Shown here piece by piece: positions 9,162 through 17,879 of a stretch of 64,000 nucleotides of DNA. The stretch's first letter is position 1. Every line of letters starts with the position of its first letter. The DNA lies in contig NZ_CP113432.1 of assembly GCF_026686735.1 (NCBI RefSeq), positions 4,267,001 to 4,331,000 of the forward strand, read 5' to 3'. This DNA is from Pseudomonas triclosanedens (GTDB taxonomy: Bacteria; Pseudomonadota; Gammaproteobacteria; Pseudomonadales; Pseudomonadaceae). The position numbers and the translations under genes were made by a program. The notes beneath the pieces were generated by a model. That model did no database searches, had not been told where the DNA came from, and saw only the letters and a program-made list of their open reading frames with translations.

Positions 9162-9167
9162 ATTATA
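9162..9167 (-). promoter_or_regulatory. pyrD -10 box
   Basis: A perfect TATAAT on the minus strand lies 32 bases before the pyrD start. The -35 region 17 bases further up (CGCCTG) is poor, so this may be an activator-dependent or extended promoter. It lies next to the stop of the DUF2835 gene. Confidence 0.5.
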
Positions 9168-9183
9168 GCCGGCAGGCCGGCGC

Positions 9184-9405
9184 TCAGGCGAGGCGACGCA
9201 ACGCCAGCAGGCGGCCCGTGTCGTCGAACTCCAGTTCGAAGGTGCCGTGCACCCCGGAATGCGTCATGAAACGACGCAGATGATGGGCAGGCAGGTTGAT
9301 TCGCCGCCCATCGCGGCTGGTCACCAGTACGCGGTTGGCCTGCCCGCGGTAGACGGCCTGCAGCCTGTCCGCAGGCAGGCTGATGTCCAGTAGCACGCAG
9401 GTCAT
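9184..9405 (-). CDS. DUF2835 family protein
   Basis: A 73-residue protein with the DUF2835 pattern ([41 protein letters not shown]). Function is unknown; the predicted all-beta/alpha small domain is cytosolic, with no signal peptide or membrane segment. I placed the start at 9405, where GGAGG lies upstream and the family N-terminus ([10 protein letters not shown]) begins; the open frame runs further 5' but without family similarity. It lies directly upstream of pyrD on the same strand with a 53-base gap that contains the pyrD -10 box. Confidence 0.78.
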   Translation of the reverse strand: MTCVLLDISLPADRLQAVYRGQANRVLVTSRDGRRINLPAHHLRRFMTHSGVHGTFELEFDDTGRLLALRRLA

Positions 9406-9554
9406 GGAGGCCTCCCCCGAGTGAAGGGAAGAATTTTGCCACAACGCATGCGCCAAACGGCGCCAGGGTTTTCTATGCTTAAGGCAATTCGCCGCGCATC
9501 CGCTCCGGCGCTTCCTGCACTGACCATCCGGCCATCGGGAGTCTTGCGTCGAAC

Positions 9555-10436
9555 ATGAGCCACCCCACTCGCCACCGCAGCCTGACCAGCCGCCTGGCCG
9601 CCCTTGCGCAGCGCTTGGGGCTTGGCGGCGCCGATACTCATAACGTCGCGCGGCGCAGCCGTACCCTGGCTCTGCCCTTCGAACCGCTCGATACGCCCAC
9701 CGGCGGCATCGGCTGGCAGTCCGGCGCTCCGCTGTATCGCCTGATCGACCTGCCCCGCGGCGCTCTGTCCGGCCCGGTACAGGAAGACAAGGCACGCATC
9801 CACGCACTGCTCAAACGCCTGGTCAGCGGTCACCGCGACGAGCATTCCGCCCTCGACCTGCGCAGCCTGGACGGCCTGTGCAGCCGCACACACCAGGACA
9901 GCACCCTGGCAACGCTGGAAGAACTGACGCAGAGCGACAGTTGCCGCAAGGTGCGGATCATCAGCTACAACGACTTCACCAAAGTGCTCGGCCTCGCCCT
10001 GCCCGGCTTCGAGCGCAAGGCACCGCTACAATTGCGGCGCGCCAGTTGGCATGGCGGGAGGCTGTTCTGGGATGACGACAACCATGCCTGCGAAATGGCC
10101 AACGCCGTGGTCTATGCGCGGCGGCGTGGCCTTGAGATCACTCTTCCGGCGGTGGTGCAGTGCTACCAACTGCACTCGACGGCTCTGGATGAGCTGGATC
10201 GCGACTTCCACATGCTCGCGATTCCCGCTCGCGCCTGGAGCGACCCGGCCTTCATGGGGCTGCTGCTGGATACCGGAATGCCCTACGCGCGCTTCGGCCT
10301 GTTCAACACCGAAACCCCTGAGAGCCTGTTGCTGCCGCGCGATCACGCCGAGGCCAACGCCTTCGGCGAGGGGCTGCGCTCGGTGGGCGCCGCCGACGTG
10401 GTAGGCTACCTGCGGCGCTTCGGCCACGCCGGCTGA
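9555..10436 (+). CDS. conserved hypothetical protein of pseudomonads
   Basis: A 293-residue soluble protein without signal peptide, membrane segment or motif that I can assign. It is rich in Arg and Leu, with a basic N-terminus (HRSLTSRLAALAQRLGLGG). A protein of this type sits downstream of pyrD in P. aeruginosa (PA3051 by recall) and may belong to the uncharacterised DUF6685 family, which I cannot confirm. Base composition looks like its neighbours. The ribosome binding site is weak: GGGAG lies 13 bases before the ATG. Confidence 0.7.
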   Translation: MSHPTRHRSLTSRLAALAQRLGLGGADTHNVARRSRTLALPFEPLDTPTGGIGWQSGAPLYRLIDLPRGALSGPVQEDKARIHALLKRLVSGHRDEHSALDLRSLDGLCSRTHQDSTLATLEELTQSDSCRKVRIISYNDFTKVLGLALPGFERKAPLQLRRASWHGGRLFWDDDNHACEMANAVVYARRRGLEITLPAVVQCYQLHSTALDELDRDFHMLAIPARAWSDPAFMGLLLDTGMPYARFGLFNTETPESLLLPRDHAEANAFGEGLRSVGAADVVGYLRRFGHAG

Positions 10437-10449
10437 ACAACGAACGCCC

Positions 10450-10863
10450 TCATTGCGGCGTTTCGTTCTCGTCATCGACCCGCTGCTCTTCCTCACGAAG
10501 GCTTTCGAGCACTTCGCTATGCCGCTCCTGCCACTCCTCCAGGGAGATATCGCTGTTCGCCAGCAGAGCGGGATTGCGCTCCACCAGATAGATAGCCGCG
10601 CGTTGGGCGGAATCCGCCACGGTCCAGGTTACCGAGGTCGAGTCGATCGGCCCTTCGTAAGTGATCCAGCGACTGAAGTCCTCGTAGACGCTGCAGACTT
10701 TCTGGAAGTCTTCGTCACGCATGCGCTGGTAGTTGTACTCGATATTTTCGACGTCCTTCTCTTTCATACCGACCGAATCAGCAAATTCGCGCCGTGACAG
10801 GCCAGTGATCTCACGAAGCGCCCGTAGTCTTTCTCCTGCAGTGAACAGGAAACGTTTCCTCAT
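10450..10863 (-). CDS. XRE-family helix-turn-helix regulator
   Basis: A protein of about 137 residues with a Cro/C1-type helix-turn-helix near the N-terminus (RLRALREITGLSRREFADSVGMKEKDVENIEY) and an acidic C-terminal tail. The layout resembles small phage repressors or antitoxin-like regulators. It is divergent from a Cox/Xis-like gene, and the inverted repeat CCTAA-N3-TTAGG lies between them, as in a lysogeny switch. I chose ATG 10863; an in-frame GTG directly upstream would add one residue. No toxin partner is visible downstream. Confidence 0.75.
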   Translation of the reverse strand: MRKRFLFTAGERLRALREITGLSRREFADSVGMKEKDVENIEYNYQRMRDEDFQKVCSVYEDFSRWITYEGPIDSTSVTWTVADSAQRAAIYLVERNPALLANSDISLEEWQERHSEVLESLREEEQRVDDENETPQ

Positions 10864-10907
10864 CACTTGTCATCCCTGTCTGAAAATTGAAAAACCCATC
10901 ATAAACA

Positions 10908-10920
10908 CCTAACTATTAGG
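10908..10920. promoter_or_regulatory. candidate operator CCTAA-CTA-TTAGG
   Basis: A perfect 5-bp inverted repeat with a 3-base spacer in the AT-rich divergent region between the XRE gene and the Cox-like gene. Its position and size suit a dimeric XRE repressor that controls both directions. Confidence 0.5.
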
Positions 10921-10989
10921 ATAAATTAGCCGTCGAAACCGGGCTTGAACGCCTGAATTCGAGGTATTTCTGATGGTGCAGGATGCAGC

Positions 10990-11199
10990 ATGAAAGTGGA
11001 AGAACCGTTCTCCCCGGATATTTCCAATGGGAAGTACTACCTGACGCTGGAGCGTTTCGCCCAATTGATCGGCATGGCTCACCGGATATCGGTGATCGAG
11101 GGCTGGATCGACTCCGGCGCGCTGCCCGCCCGATTGATCGGCGGGAAGCTGATGATCGACCTCAGCGAACTGGTGCAGAAGACCGAGCGGAGCAAATGA
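10990..11199 (+). CDS. Cox/excisionase-like DNA-binding protein
   Basis: A 69-residue protein resembling phage Cox/Xis winged-helix factors: YLTLERFAQLIGM, then EGWIDSGALPARLIGGKLMIDLSEL, the usual 'helix-turn-helix plus wing' layout of MerR/excisionase-like domains. Such proteins repress the phage repressor promoter or direct excision. It faces an XRE regulator and overlaps the next gene by ATGA. No integrase or structural phage genes are nearby, so it appears to be a remnant or domesticated module. Confidence 0.65.
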   Translation: MKVEEPFSPDISNGKYYLTLERFAQLIGMAHRISVIEGWIDSGALPARLIGGKLMIDLSELVQKTERSK

Positions 11200-11459
11200 G
11201 CAACGCGGCACTGGACGCCCTCTGCGAGCACGTGACGGACCTGGCACGAGGCCGCCAGGTCCTGCTCGACGACGAAGAATGCGCCGCATTGCGGGAGTTC
11301 CAGTACATGGGATTGCTGGAGATGCACCCGCCGGATCTGTCAGGCGACCGCACACTCTGTGTCTGCCGGCATCCGCGCCTGTTCAGGTTCCACTTCTACT
11401 ACCGCTGGCTACCGGCCAACCTCGCACGCTTCAAGCCGGTGCGCACGTATCACTCCTGA
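11196..11459 (+). CDS. small hypothetical protein translationally coupled to the Cox-like gene
   Basis: An 87-residue protein starting in an ATGA overlap with the Cox-like gene, so it is probably co-translated with it. It has an acidic N-terminal helix region (VLLDDEECAALREFQYMG) and a C-terminal segment with CVCRHP and aromatic-rich FRFHFYYRW. The CxC-xHP pattern resembles small proteins of Pf-type filamentous phages, but I cannot place it firmly. It ends 10 bases into the convergent downstream gene. Confidence 0.6.
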   Translation: MSNAALDALCEHVTDLARGRQVLLDDEECAALREFQYMGLLEMHPPDLSGDRTLCVCRHPRLFRFHFYYRWLPANLARFKPVRTYHS

Positions 11460-11980
11460 CTGGCCTCGCGTGCCGCGTCGTACGCCGGCACGGCCGGAAT
11501 GCCGATCTCCACGCACAGCGCCATGACGCGTTCCAGATCGTTGCGGTACACCAGCACGCACTGCAGTTCGTCGTCCAGTGGCTCACTGAAGTCCACCAGC
11601 ACGTAGCCGCCCTTTTCCGGATACAGCGCGCCGAGTTGCGTCTGGATGCGGTTCAGAGCGGTCAGGGCATCGATCTTGCGCAACTGCTTGGCCTGCAGGA
11701 CGAAATTGACGCTGGGATCGAAGGACGCCCGAATCTCGCCGAACAGCTCTTCGTAGCTGTCGCCCTGGAACAGCACGATTTCCGGCAGGCTGCCGACCAC
11801 GACCCACTCACCCAGCGGGATCGGGAAACTGTCGTCGTAGTTGATGTCCGGGTTGGCCTGCAGGAAGGCCGCCGGATCGGCATAGGCCTGGGCGGCCTCG
11901 TCGGCGATCTGTTCGATCTCCGCCTCGCCCAGACAGCCGGAGCTGATCAGCGTGAGGAGTTCGACGAGTTGCGCTTTCAT
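11450..11980 (-). CDS. hypothetical acidic protein
   Basis: A 176-residue acidic, soluble protein with no signal peptide. I do not recognise the family. Features that can be seen are a helical N-terminus (QLVELLTLISSGCLGEAEIEQIADEAAQAYADP), a LGEWVVVGSLPEIVLFQGDSYEELFGEI segment that looks like an alternating strand/helix domain, and a C-terminal half with LVDFSEPLDDELQCVLVYRND. The start at 11980 gives the compact form; the frame is open further upstream without similarity to anything. It is convergent with the Cox-associated gene and the two overlap by 10 bases. Confidence 0.65.
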   Translation of the reverse strand: MKAQLVELLTLISSGCLGEAEIEQIADEAAQAYADPAAFLQANPDINYDDSFPIPLGEWVVVGSLPEIVLFQGDSYEELFGEIRASFDPSVNFVLQAKQLRKIDALTALNRIQTQLGALYPEKGGYVLVDFSEPLDDELQCVLVYRNDLERVMALCVEIGIPAVPAYDAAREASQE

Positions 11981-12180
11981 GGGGAAATCCTGAGTAGAGA
12001 TGAACGACCGCGAAGGATATCCGCAAATGCAGGAAAACACCGCAGCCGGGGAACCTTCCGCAGCGTCGGCGAGTCGGAAATCGCCACAACGATACTCACT
12101 ATCGAACGGGATGATTTTTGCCCGATCCGCGCGATTGATAGGCTGACATCCATTCCTGCTCCACTCTACGGGTAAACCCG

Positions 12181-12396
12181 ATGAACCGCCCCCTTGCCTT
12201 GCTGACCCTGATTACACCGCTCTGGCTTGCGGGTTGCAGTACCCAGCCTGCAACGCAACAACAGCCCTACAGCGACGAACAGGTGAAGTCCTTCGCGCTG
12301 AAGATTCTCGGCGCCAGCAGCCTGTCCGACGACTACTACGCCAAGTACCGCCGCGCGCTGACCGAACCGCACGCGGATGGGCGCAGTGGCAGTTGA
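12181..12396 (+). CDS. small hypothetical lipoprotein
   Basis: A 71-residue precursor with a lipoprotein signal peptide and lipobox LAGC (cysteine at residue 19). The mature part is only 53 residues, begins with Q/P-rich spacer sequence (STQPATQQQP) and contains a short charged helix (DEQVKSFALKILGASSLSDDYYAKYRRAL). The residue after Cys is Ser, which predicts outer-membrane sorting. The function is unknown; it may be a small envelope stress or anchoring lipoprotein. It is not coupled to either neighbour. Confidence 0.65.
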   Translation: MNRPLALLTLITPLWLAGCSTQPATQQQPYSDEQVKSFALKILGASSLSDDYYAKYRRALTEPHADGRSGS

Positions 12397-12640
12397 GCGG
12401 GTGAAGGCCCGCCCTGCCCGGTAGTCACTCCCGCCGCTGATATCCCCGCCCCTGCGATGCCATCGCAGTGCGGCATGCTCGTTACCTCCGCGCCTGCGCA
12501 CGAACAACTGTCCTTGGCAGCCCATTGCGACAGTGATCTACAGGCTTGAGTGATACCCGTTGGGTATCGCTTCGCTCCTCTCATCCAGCGGCTGACATCG
12601 GCTCAGGCACGCGACGCTTCCGTTGCGAAGCTAGCAATGG
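12397..12640. other. intergenic region with a short hairpin and REP-like fragment
   Basis: No gene is visible. GATACCC-GTT-GGGTATC (12552-12568) forms a 7-bp hairpin. The run GGGTATCGCTTCGCTC that follows resembles the core of repetitive extragenic palindromes common in pseudomonads; the second arm (CATCCAGCGG) is degenerate. This could be a decayed REP element. Confidence 0.35.
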
Positions 12641-12667
12641 AAAAGCCCCGCACAAGGCGGGGCTTTT
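12641..12667. terminator. bidirectional terminator after gdhB
   Basis: AAAAGCCCCGC, a 5-base loop, and GCGGGGCTTTT: an 11-bp perfect stem including A/T tails, 26 bases beyond the gdhB stop. It can serve both strands. Confidence 0.85.
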
Positions 12668-12693
12668 GTTTCATCCAGCGAACCAGTCAGGTG

Positions 12694-15600
12694 TCAGGGA
12701 ATGCACACGCCATGCTGGTTGCTTTGCGCCAGGTCGAGCAATTCCCGGTTGGCGACCGCGTACATCGCGTAGTCGGTGCTGCTGGAAGCCCGCAGTTCGG
12801 TGAGCATGGCGCGCCAGCGGGCAACCATCGGGGCATGTTGCTCCAACCAGAGCGCCACACGCGCGTCGATCTCCGCGGGACCGTCCTGCATCTGCAGCAC
12901 GGAGACGGTGATTGCCCGCTGCTGCCAGTCCAGGTCGTCGCGGAAGGCTTCGCGGGCCAGCGCCTGCCAGTTGGTTTCCACCGGCAGGGAGCTGATCTGC
13001 TGCAGGTACCAGGTCAGCTCCAGCTCGCTGCCCAGCGCGAAGTAGGCGCGCGCCACATCGGCCGGGTCGCGGCCAGTGACATCCGCCGCTTCGACGATGG
13101 GCAGCAAGGTGTAGAGATGGCTGGTGCCGGCGACCATGCGCGCCAGCAGCTCCGGCACGCCTGCATCCACATAGGCCTGATAGCGTGCCTGCCACAGTTC
13201 GCGGGTCGGCCCTTCGAGCAGCTCGTTGAGCTTCAACCCCAAAGCAGCGATGCGCGGACCGAAGTGCGCCACGTCACGGGCGGCGTCCTGCTCGTTGCGG
13301 CGGCTGCGCAGGAACCAGCGGGTAGCCCGGCGGCCCAGGCGCATCAGTTCGTCCATCAGGGTCAACTGCACGTCCGCCGGTACCTGGTAGTCCAGTGCCT
13401 CGATCTGACGGAACCAGTGTGGCAGGTGGAAGATGTCCCGCACGATCACATAGGCGCCCGCCACATTGGCCGGCGTCATGCCAGTGGACTCCTTCAGCCG
13501 CTGCACGAAGGTGATGCCCATGTGGTTGATCAGGTCGTTGGCGATCTGCGTGCTGACAATCTCGCGCTTCAGCCGGTGCTTGCGCATGGCCGTGCCGAAG
13601 GTATCCACCAGTGTCTGCGGGAAAGCCGTCTCCATGTCGCGGGTGAGGTAGTCGTCATCCGGCACCAGCGAGCCCAACAGTTGCTCCTTGAGGTCGATCT
13701 TGCTGTAGGAGATCAACACCGAGAGTTCCGCACGGGTCAGCCCCTGGCCAGCGGCCACGCGTTCGGCCAGCGCCTCGTCGCCAGGCAGGAACTCCAGGGC
13801 CCGGTCGAGCTTGCCACGACCTTCCAGGTCTCCCATTAGGCGACGGTACTCGGCAATGCGTTCGCGGGCACGGCGCTCGGCCAGCGATAGCGCCTGGGTC
13901 TGCTTGTAGTTGTTGCCCAGCACCAGGTCGGACACCTGGTCGGTCATTTCCGCCAGCAGCTTGTTGCGCTGCTTGCTGGTCATGTCGCCGGCGGCCACTA
14001 CCTCGTTGAGCAGGATCTTGATGTTCACCTCGTGGTCGGAGCAGTCCACACCACCGGCGTTATCGATGAAGTCGGTGTTGCAGGCGCCGCCGTTCAGGCC
14101 GTACTCGACCCGTGCCAATTGCGTCATGCCGAGGTTGCCGCCCTCGCCCACCACCTTCACGCGCAGATCGCGACCGTCCACCCGCAGGCCGTCGTTAGCC
14201 TTGTCGCCGACATCGGCGTGGGTTTCCTTGCTGGACTTCACGTAGGTACCGATGCCGCCATTCCACAGCAGGTCGACCGGAGCCTTGAGCAGAGCGTTGA
14301 TCAACTCGGTGGGCGTCAGACGCTCGGCGTCGATGTCGAAGCGCGCACGCACTTCCGGCGTCAGGGTGATGCTCTTGGCGCTGCGCAGGAAGATGCCACC
14401 GCCGGCGGAGATCAGCGAAGCATCGTAGTCGGCCCAGCTGGAACGCGGCAGGTTGAACAGCCGCTGGCGCTCGGCGAAGCTCGACGCCGGGTCCGGATTG
14501 GGGTCGAGGAAAATGTGCATGTGGTTGAAGGCTGCGACCATCTGCAGCTTGTCCGACATCAGCAGGCCGTTGCCGAACACGTCGCCAGCCATGTCGCCGA
14601 TGCCGATGACGGTGATGCTGTCCTTCTGCACATCGATGCCGCGCTCGCGGAAGTGCCGCTGCACAGAGACCCAGCCGCCGCGGGCGGTGATGCCCATGCC
14701 CTTGTGGTCATAGCCTGCAGAGCCGCCGGAGGCGAAGGCGTCGCCCAGCCAGAAGTTGTACTCGGCGGAGATGCCATTGGCGATGTCGGAGAAGGTCGCG
14801 GTGCCCTTGTCGGCCGCCACCACCAGGTAGGGGTCGTCCGGGTCATGGCGCACCACGTTGGCCGGCGGTACGACCTTGCCTTCCTTGAGGTTGTCGGTGA
14901 TGTCCAGCAGACCGGAAATGAAGATGCGGTAGCAGGCGATGGCCTCGGCCTGAATCTCATCGCGGCTGCCGCCCAGCGGCAGGCGACGCGGGATGAAGCC
15001 GCCCTTGGCGCCCGTGGGCACGATCACCGCGTTCTTGACCTGCTGCGCCTTCACCAGACCCAGCACTTCGGTACGGAAGTCTTCCTCGCGGTCGGACCAG
15101 CGCAGGCCACCACGAGCCACGTCGCCGAAGCGCAGGTGCACGCCTTCCACGCGCGGGCAGTAGACGAAGATTTCGTACTTGGGCACAGGACGCGGGATTT
15201 CCGGGATCGCCTTGGGATTGAACTTGAAGCTGAAGTAGCTCTTGTTCTGTCCGGTTGCGTCCGGCTGGTAGAAGTTGGTGCGCAGGGTCGCCTTGATCAG
15301 GTCGAGGTAGCGCCGCAGGATGCGGTCTTCGTTGAGTACCTGGACATCGTCCAGCGCCGCCAGAATGGCCTGTTCCAGCTTCTGCTGCTTGTCGTCCAGG
15401 TCCTCGGCGGTGAGCTTGCGTGCCAGGTAGAAGCGCGTCTTGAACAGCCGCACCAATTCACGCGCGATGTCGACATGAGCGTTCAGCGCGCTGGCGATGT
15501 AACCCAGGTCGAAGCCCAGGCGGATCTGCTTGAGATAGCGCGCGTAGGCACGCAGCAGCGCCACGTCGCGCCACGGCAGGCCGGCGGTCAGCACCAGGCG

Positions 15601-17556
15601 GTTGAAGGCATCGTTCTCCGCATCGCCGCTGACGATGTGGACGAAGGCATCCTGCAGTGTCTCGTTCAGTTCCTGGATATTGACGTCCAGGCCCTCGGCG
15701 TAGGTGAAGGCGAAGTCGTGGATCCAGTATTCGCGGCCATTGGCGTGGTGCAGGCGATAGGGGAACTCACCGAGAACGCGCAGACCGAGATTCTCCAGGA
15801 TCGGCAACACATCCGACAGGGCCAGCGGAGAGTCGGCGTGATACAGCTTGCAGTGCAGTTGCTGCTCGCCCTGAGCCAGCGGCTGGTAGAAGCTCATCAC
15901 CAGCGGACGCTTCTCCGACAGGCTGGACAGGTGCTGCAGGTCGACCACCGCGAAGTGCGCGGCGAAACGCTCGCGGTAACCGGCCGGGAAGCCTTTGGGA
16001 AAGTCTTCCAGCAGATTGTTGCCCTGCCCTTCGCCGAAGTTTTCCAGCACCAGCGCGGCATAGTCGTCCTGCCAGGAACGGCAGGCCTGGATCGCCTCCT
16101 GTTCAAGTTGCGCGGCATCCACTTCGATGCGGTTCTTCGGGTCGACACGCAGGATGAACTGCACGCGCGCCAAGGTCGACTCGGAGAAGAAAGTCCAGAA
16201 CTCGCAATCGCTGGCCTTCAGCCGATCGCGCAGCACCTGCTCGATCTTCAGCCGCGTCTCGGTGGAATAGATATCGCGCGGCACGTAGGCCAGGCAGTAG
16301 GCGAAGCGACCATAGGGGTCCTTGCGCAGGAACAGGCGGATCTTGTTGCGCTCCTGAATCTGCACGATGGCCAACGCAGTGCTGAACAGCTCGTCCACCG
16401 GCGTCTGGAACAGGTCGTCGCGCGGCAGAACCTCCAGCACCTGGGCCAGTTCCTTGCCCAGGTGGGCATTGGCATCGAAGCCGGAGCGGCGCTCTACTTC
16501 CAGCACCTTGCCGCGGATCGACGGGATCTCGCTGACGCTGTCGTTGTAAACCGAGGAAGTGAACAATCCCATGAAACGGAACTCACGGAGCACCTTGCCC
16601 TTGGCGTCGATTTCGCGGATCGACACGTAGTCCGGATAGGCCGGACGGTGTACGCGGCTGGGATGCGAGGCCTTGGCGAAGGACAGCAGCAGCGGCTCGC
16701 GCAGATAGGCCACCGCGTAATCCTCGATATGCAGCTCCTGCTGGCTGAGGCCGGTGCGCAGCAGCTTGGTCACGCCGAGGAATGAATTCTCGTCGTAGAT
16801 CATGCGGCCGCCGTCGGTTTCATCGACGACGGTGAATTCCTCATAACCGAGGAACGTGAAGTGATTGTCCAGCAGCCATTCGAGGAACGCGCGAACCTCA
16901 CTGGTTTCCTCGGCACGGGCCTTGGACTTCGACTTGCCGAGCCAGGCCAGCAGTTCCTCAGCCTTGGCGCGCATGGCCGGGAAGTCAGCCACCGCCAGGC
17001 GAACCTCGCCCAGCACGTCGAGCAGGCTCTTCTCCAGCGTACGCAGCTCGCCGACGTGGGAGGCACGGTCGATCTCCAGGTACATCAGCGACTCATGGCG
17101 CACATCGTCGCCGTGGGACCCCTTGGGCAGCAGCTCCAGCAGTTCGCCCTTGGCGTTGCGACGTACGCTGACCACCACCGTCTGCAGGGTGTGGATGCTG
17201 TAGCCACGGCGCTTGAGCTCCATGCGCACCGAATCGACCAGGAACGGCTGGTCCGGGTGCAGCACCTGTACGGCAGTATGGGTGGACTGCCAGCCGTGCT
17301 TTTCGTAGTCGGGGTTGTAGACCTGGACTTCGGGCTGGGCGGGGTCGAAGCGCTCCAGCAGGCGCCAGGAAGACAGGGTGCAACCGACCAGGTCGGACAG
17401 CCTGCGCTGGGTCAATTCGTCGAGGGAGATGAGGCCGAAGAACTGCTCGGCGAACAGGGCTACTTGTGGCAGCACCTTGTCGCCGACGTGCTGCGCCAGG
17501 GCCGCCTGCAGTTGTTGCTGGAAGTCGGCTTTGCTGGCTGCGGTGAAGAACGCCAT
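12694..17556 (-). CDS. gdhB: NAD-specific glutamate dehydrogenase, 180-kDa class
   Basis: A 1620-residue catabolic enzyme that converts glutamate to 2-oxoglutarate and ammonia with NAD. The size and landmarks fit the large tetrameric GDH class first described in Streptomyces and P. aeruginosa (gdhB, arginine-controlled there): a long N-terminal regulatory part with ACT-like segments, the catalytic core with RWSDREEDFRTEVLGLVKAQQVKNAVIVPTGAKGGF (substrate lysine in the PTGAKGGF region), and the nucleotide-binding VIGIGDMAGDVFGNGLL. GGAG lies upstream of the ATG. The frame is uninterrupted, and the gene stands alone between a terminator and an unrelated divergent cassette. Confidence 0.95.
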   Translation of the reverse strand: MAFFTAASKADFQQQLQAALAQHVGDKVLPQVALFAEQFFGLISLDELTQRRLSDLVGCTLSSWRLLERFDPAQPEVQVYNPDYEKHGWQSTHTAVQVLHPDQPFLVDSVRMELKRRGYSIHTLQTVVVSVRRNAKGELLELLPKGSHGDDVRHESLMYLEIDRASHVGELRTLEKSLLDVLGEVRLAVADFPAMRAKAEELLAWLGKSKSKARAEETSEVRAFLEWLLDNHFTFLGYEEFTVVDETDGGRMIYDENSFLGVTKLLRTGLSQQELHIEDYAVAYLREPLLLSFAKASHPSRVHRPAYPDYVSIREIDAKGKVLREFRFMGLFTSSVYNDSVSEIPSIRGKVLEVERRSGFDANAHLGKELAQVLEVLPRDDLFQTPVDELFSTALAIVQIQERNKIRLFLRKDPYGRFAYCLAYVPRDIYSTETRLKIEQVLRDRLKASDCEFWTFFSESTLARVQFILRVDPKNRIEVDAAQLEQEAIQACRSWQDDYAALVLENFGEGQGNNLLEDFPKGFPAGYRERFAAHFAVVDLQHLSSLSEKRPLVMSFYQPLAQGEQQLHCKLYHADSPLALSDVLPILENLGLRVLGEFPYRLHHANGREYWIHDFAFTYAEGLDVNIQELNETLQDAFVHIVSGDAENDAFNRLVLTAGLPWRDVALLRAYARYLKQIRLGFDLGYIASALNAHVDIARELVRLFKTRFYLARKLTAEDLDDKQQKLEQAILAALDDVQVLNEDRILRRYLDLIKATLRTNFYQPDATGQNKSYFSFKFNPKAIPEIPRPVPKYEIFVYCPRVEGVHLRFGDVARGGLRWSDREEDFRTEVLGLVKAQQVKNAVIVPTGAKGGFIPRRLPLGGSRDEIQAEAIACYRIFISGLLDITDNLKEGKVVPPANVVRHDPDDPYLVVAADKGTATFSDIANGISAEYNFWLGDAFASGGSAGYDHKGMGITARGGWVSVQRHFRERGIDVQKDSITVIGIGDMAGDVFGNGLLMSDKLQMVAAFNHMHIFLDPNPDPASSFAERQRLFNLPRSSWADYDASLISAGGGIFLRSAKSITLTPEVRARFDIDAERLTPTELINALLKAPVDLLWNGGIGTYVKSSKETHADVGDKANDGLRVDGRDLRVKVVGEGGNLGMTQLARVEYGLNGGACNTDFIDNAGGVDCSDHEVNIKILLNEVVAAGDMTSKQRNKLLAEMTDQVSDLVLGNNYKQTQALSLAERRARERIAEYRRLMGDLEGRGKLDRALEFLPGDEALAERVAAGQGLTRAELSVLISYSKIDLKEQLLGSLVPDDDYLTRDMETAFPQTLVDTFGTAMRKHRLKREIVSTQIANDLINHMGITFVQRLKESTGMTPANVAGAYVIVRDIFHLPHWFRQIEALDYQVPADVQLTLMDELMRLGRRATRWFLRSRRNEQDAARDVAHFGPRIAALGLKLNELLEGPTRELWQARYQAYVDAGVPELLARMVAGTSHLYTLLPIVEAADVTGRDPADVARAYFALGSELELTWYLQQISSLPVETNWQALAREAFRDDLDWQQRAITVSVLQMQDGPAEIDARVALWLEQHAPMVARWRAMLTELRASSSTDYAMYAVANRELLDLAQSNQHGVCIP

Positions 17557-17879
17557 GGTGTTACTCCGCTTGGCTCGAATTATTGGGATTGAGCGTAGTT
17601 CGCTTGCGCGTCTCGGGGCGGATCACAGGTATCAACGGCCAGTGTGACCCCAGATTGACCATCCCGACCGGGCGGTCACCGATCCACCGAGCTTATCGGG
17701 ACTGGCTACCGCCCGCTTACGGGGCTGCGACATATTCGTTCAGCCTGCGGCAACCTCCCGACGCGTCGGCCTCGTACGTTTGTATGAGCTACGGCGAAGA
17801 ATTCCATGCAATGCACGATTGTCCGCCGGGCGGAGCACGGACCAGAGTGCGACATCGAGAAACGCATGGGATCAGACTG
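17557..17879. other. divergent region between gdhB and the FAD oxidoreductase gene
   Basis: This gene-free stretch should contain the gdhB promoter and the promoter of the oxidoreductase cassette. I see no strong sigma-70 or sigma-54 match and no conspicuous repeat. Confidence 0.4.

Noticed and set aside
8105..9442. N-terminal extension of pyrD to 9442
   Set aside because: Would overlap the DUF2835 gene and the perfect -10 box; the family start at 9130 fits better.
14032..16785. 917-codon plus-strand open frame opposite gdhB
   Set aside because: It is the antisense shadow of gdhB, which carries clear family motifs; long antisense frames are usual in GC-rich genomes.
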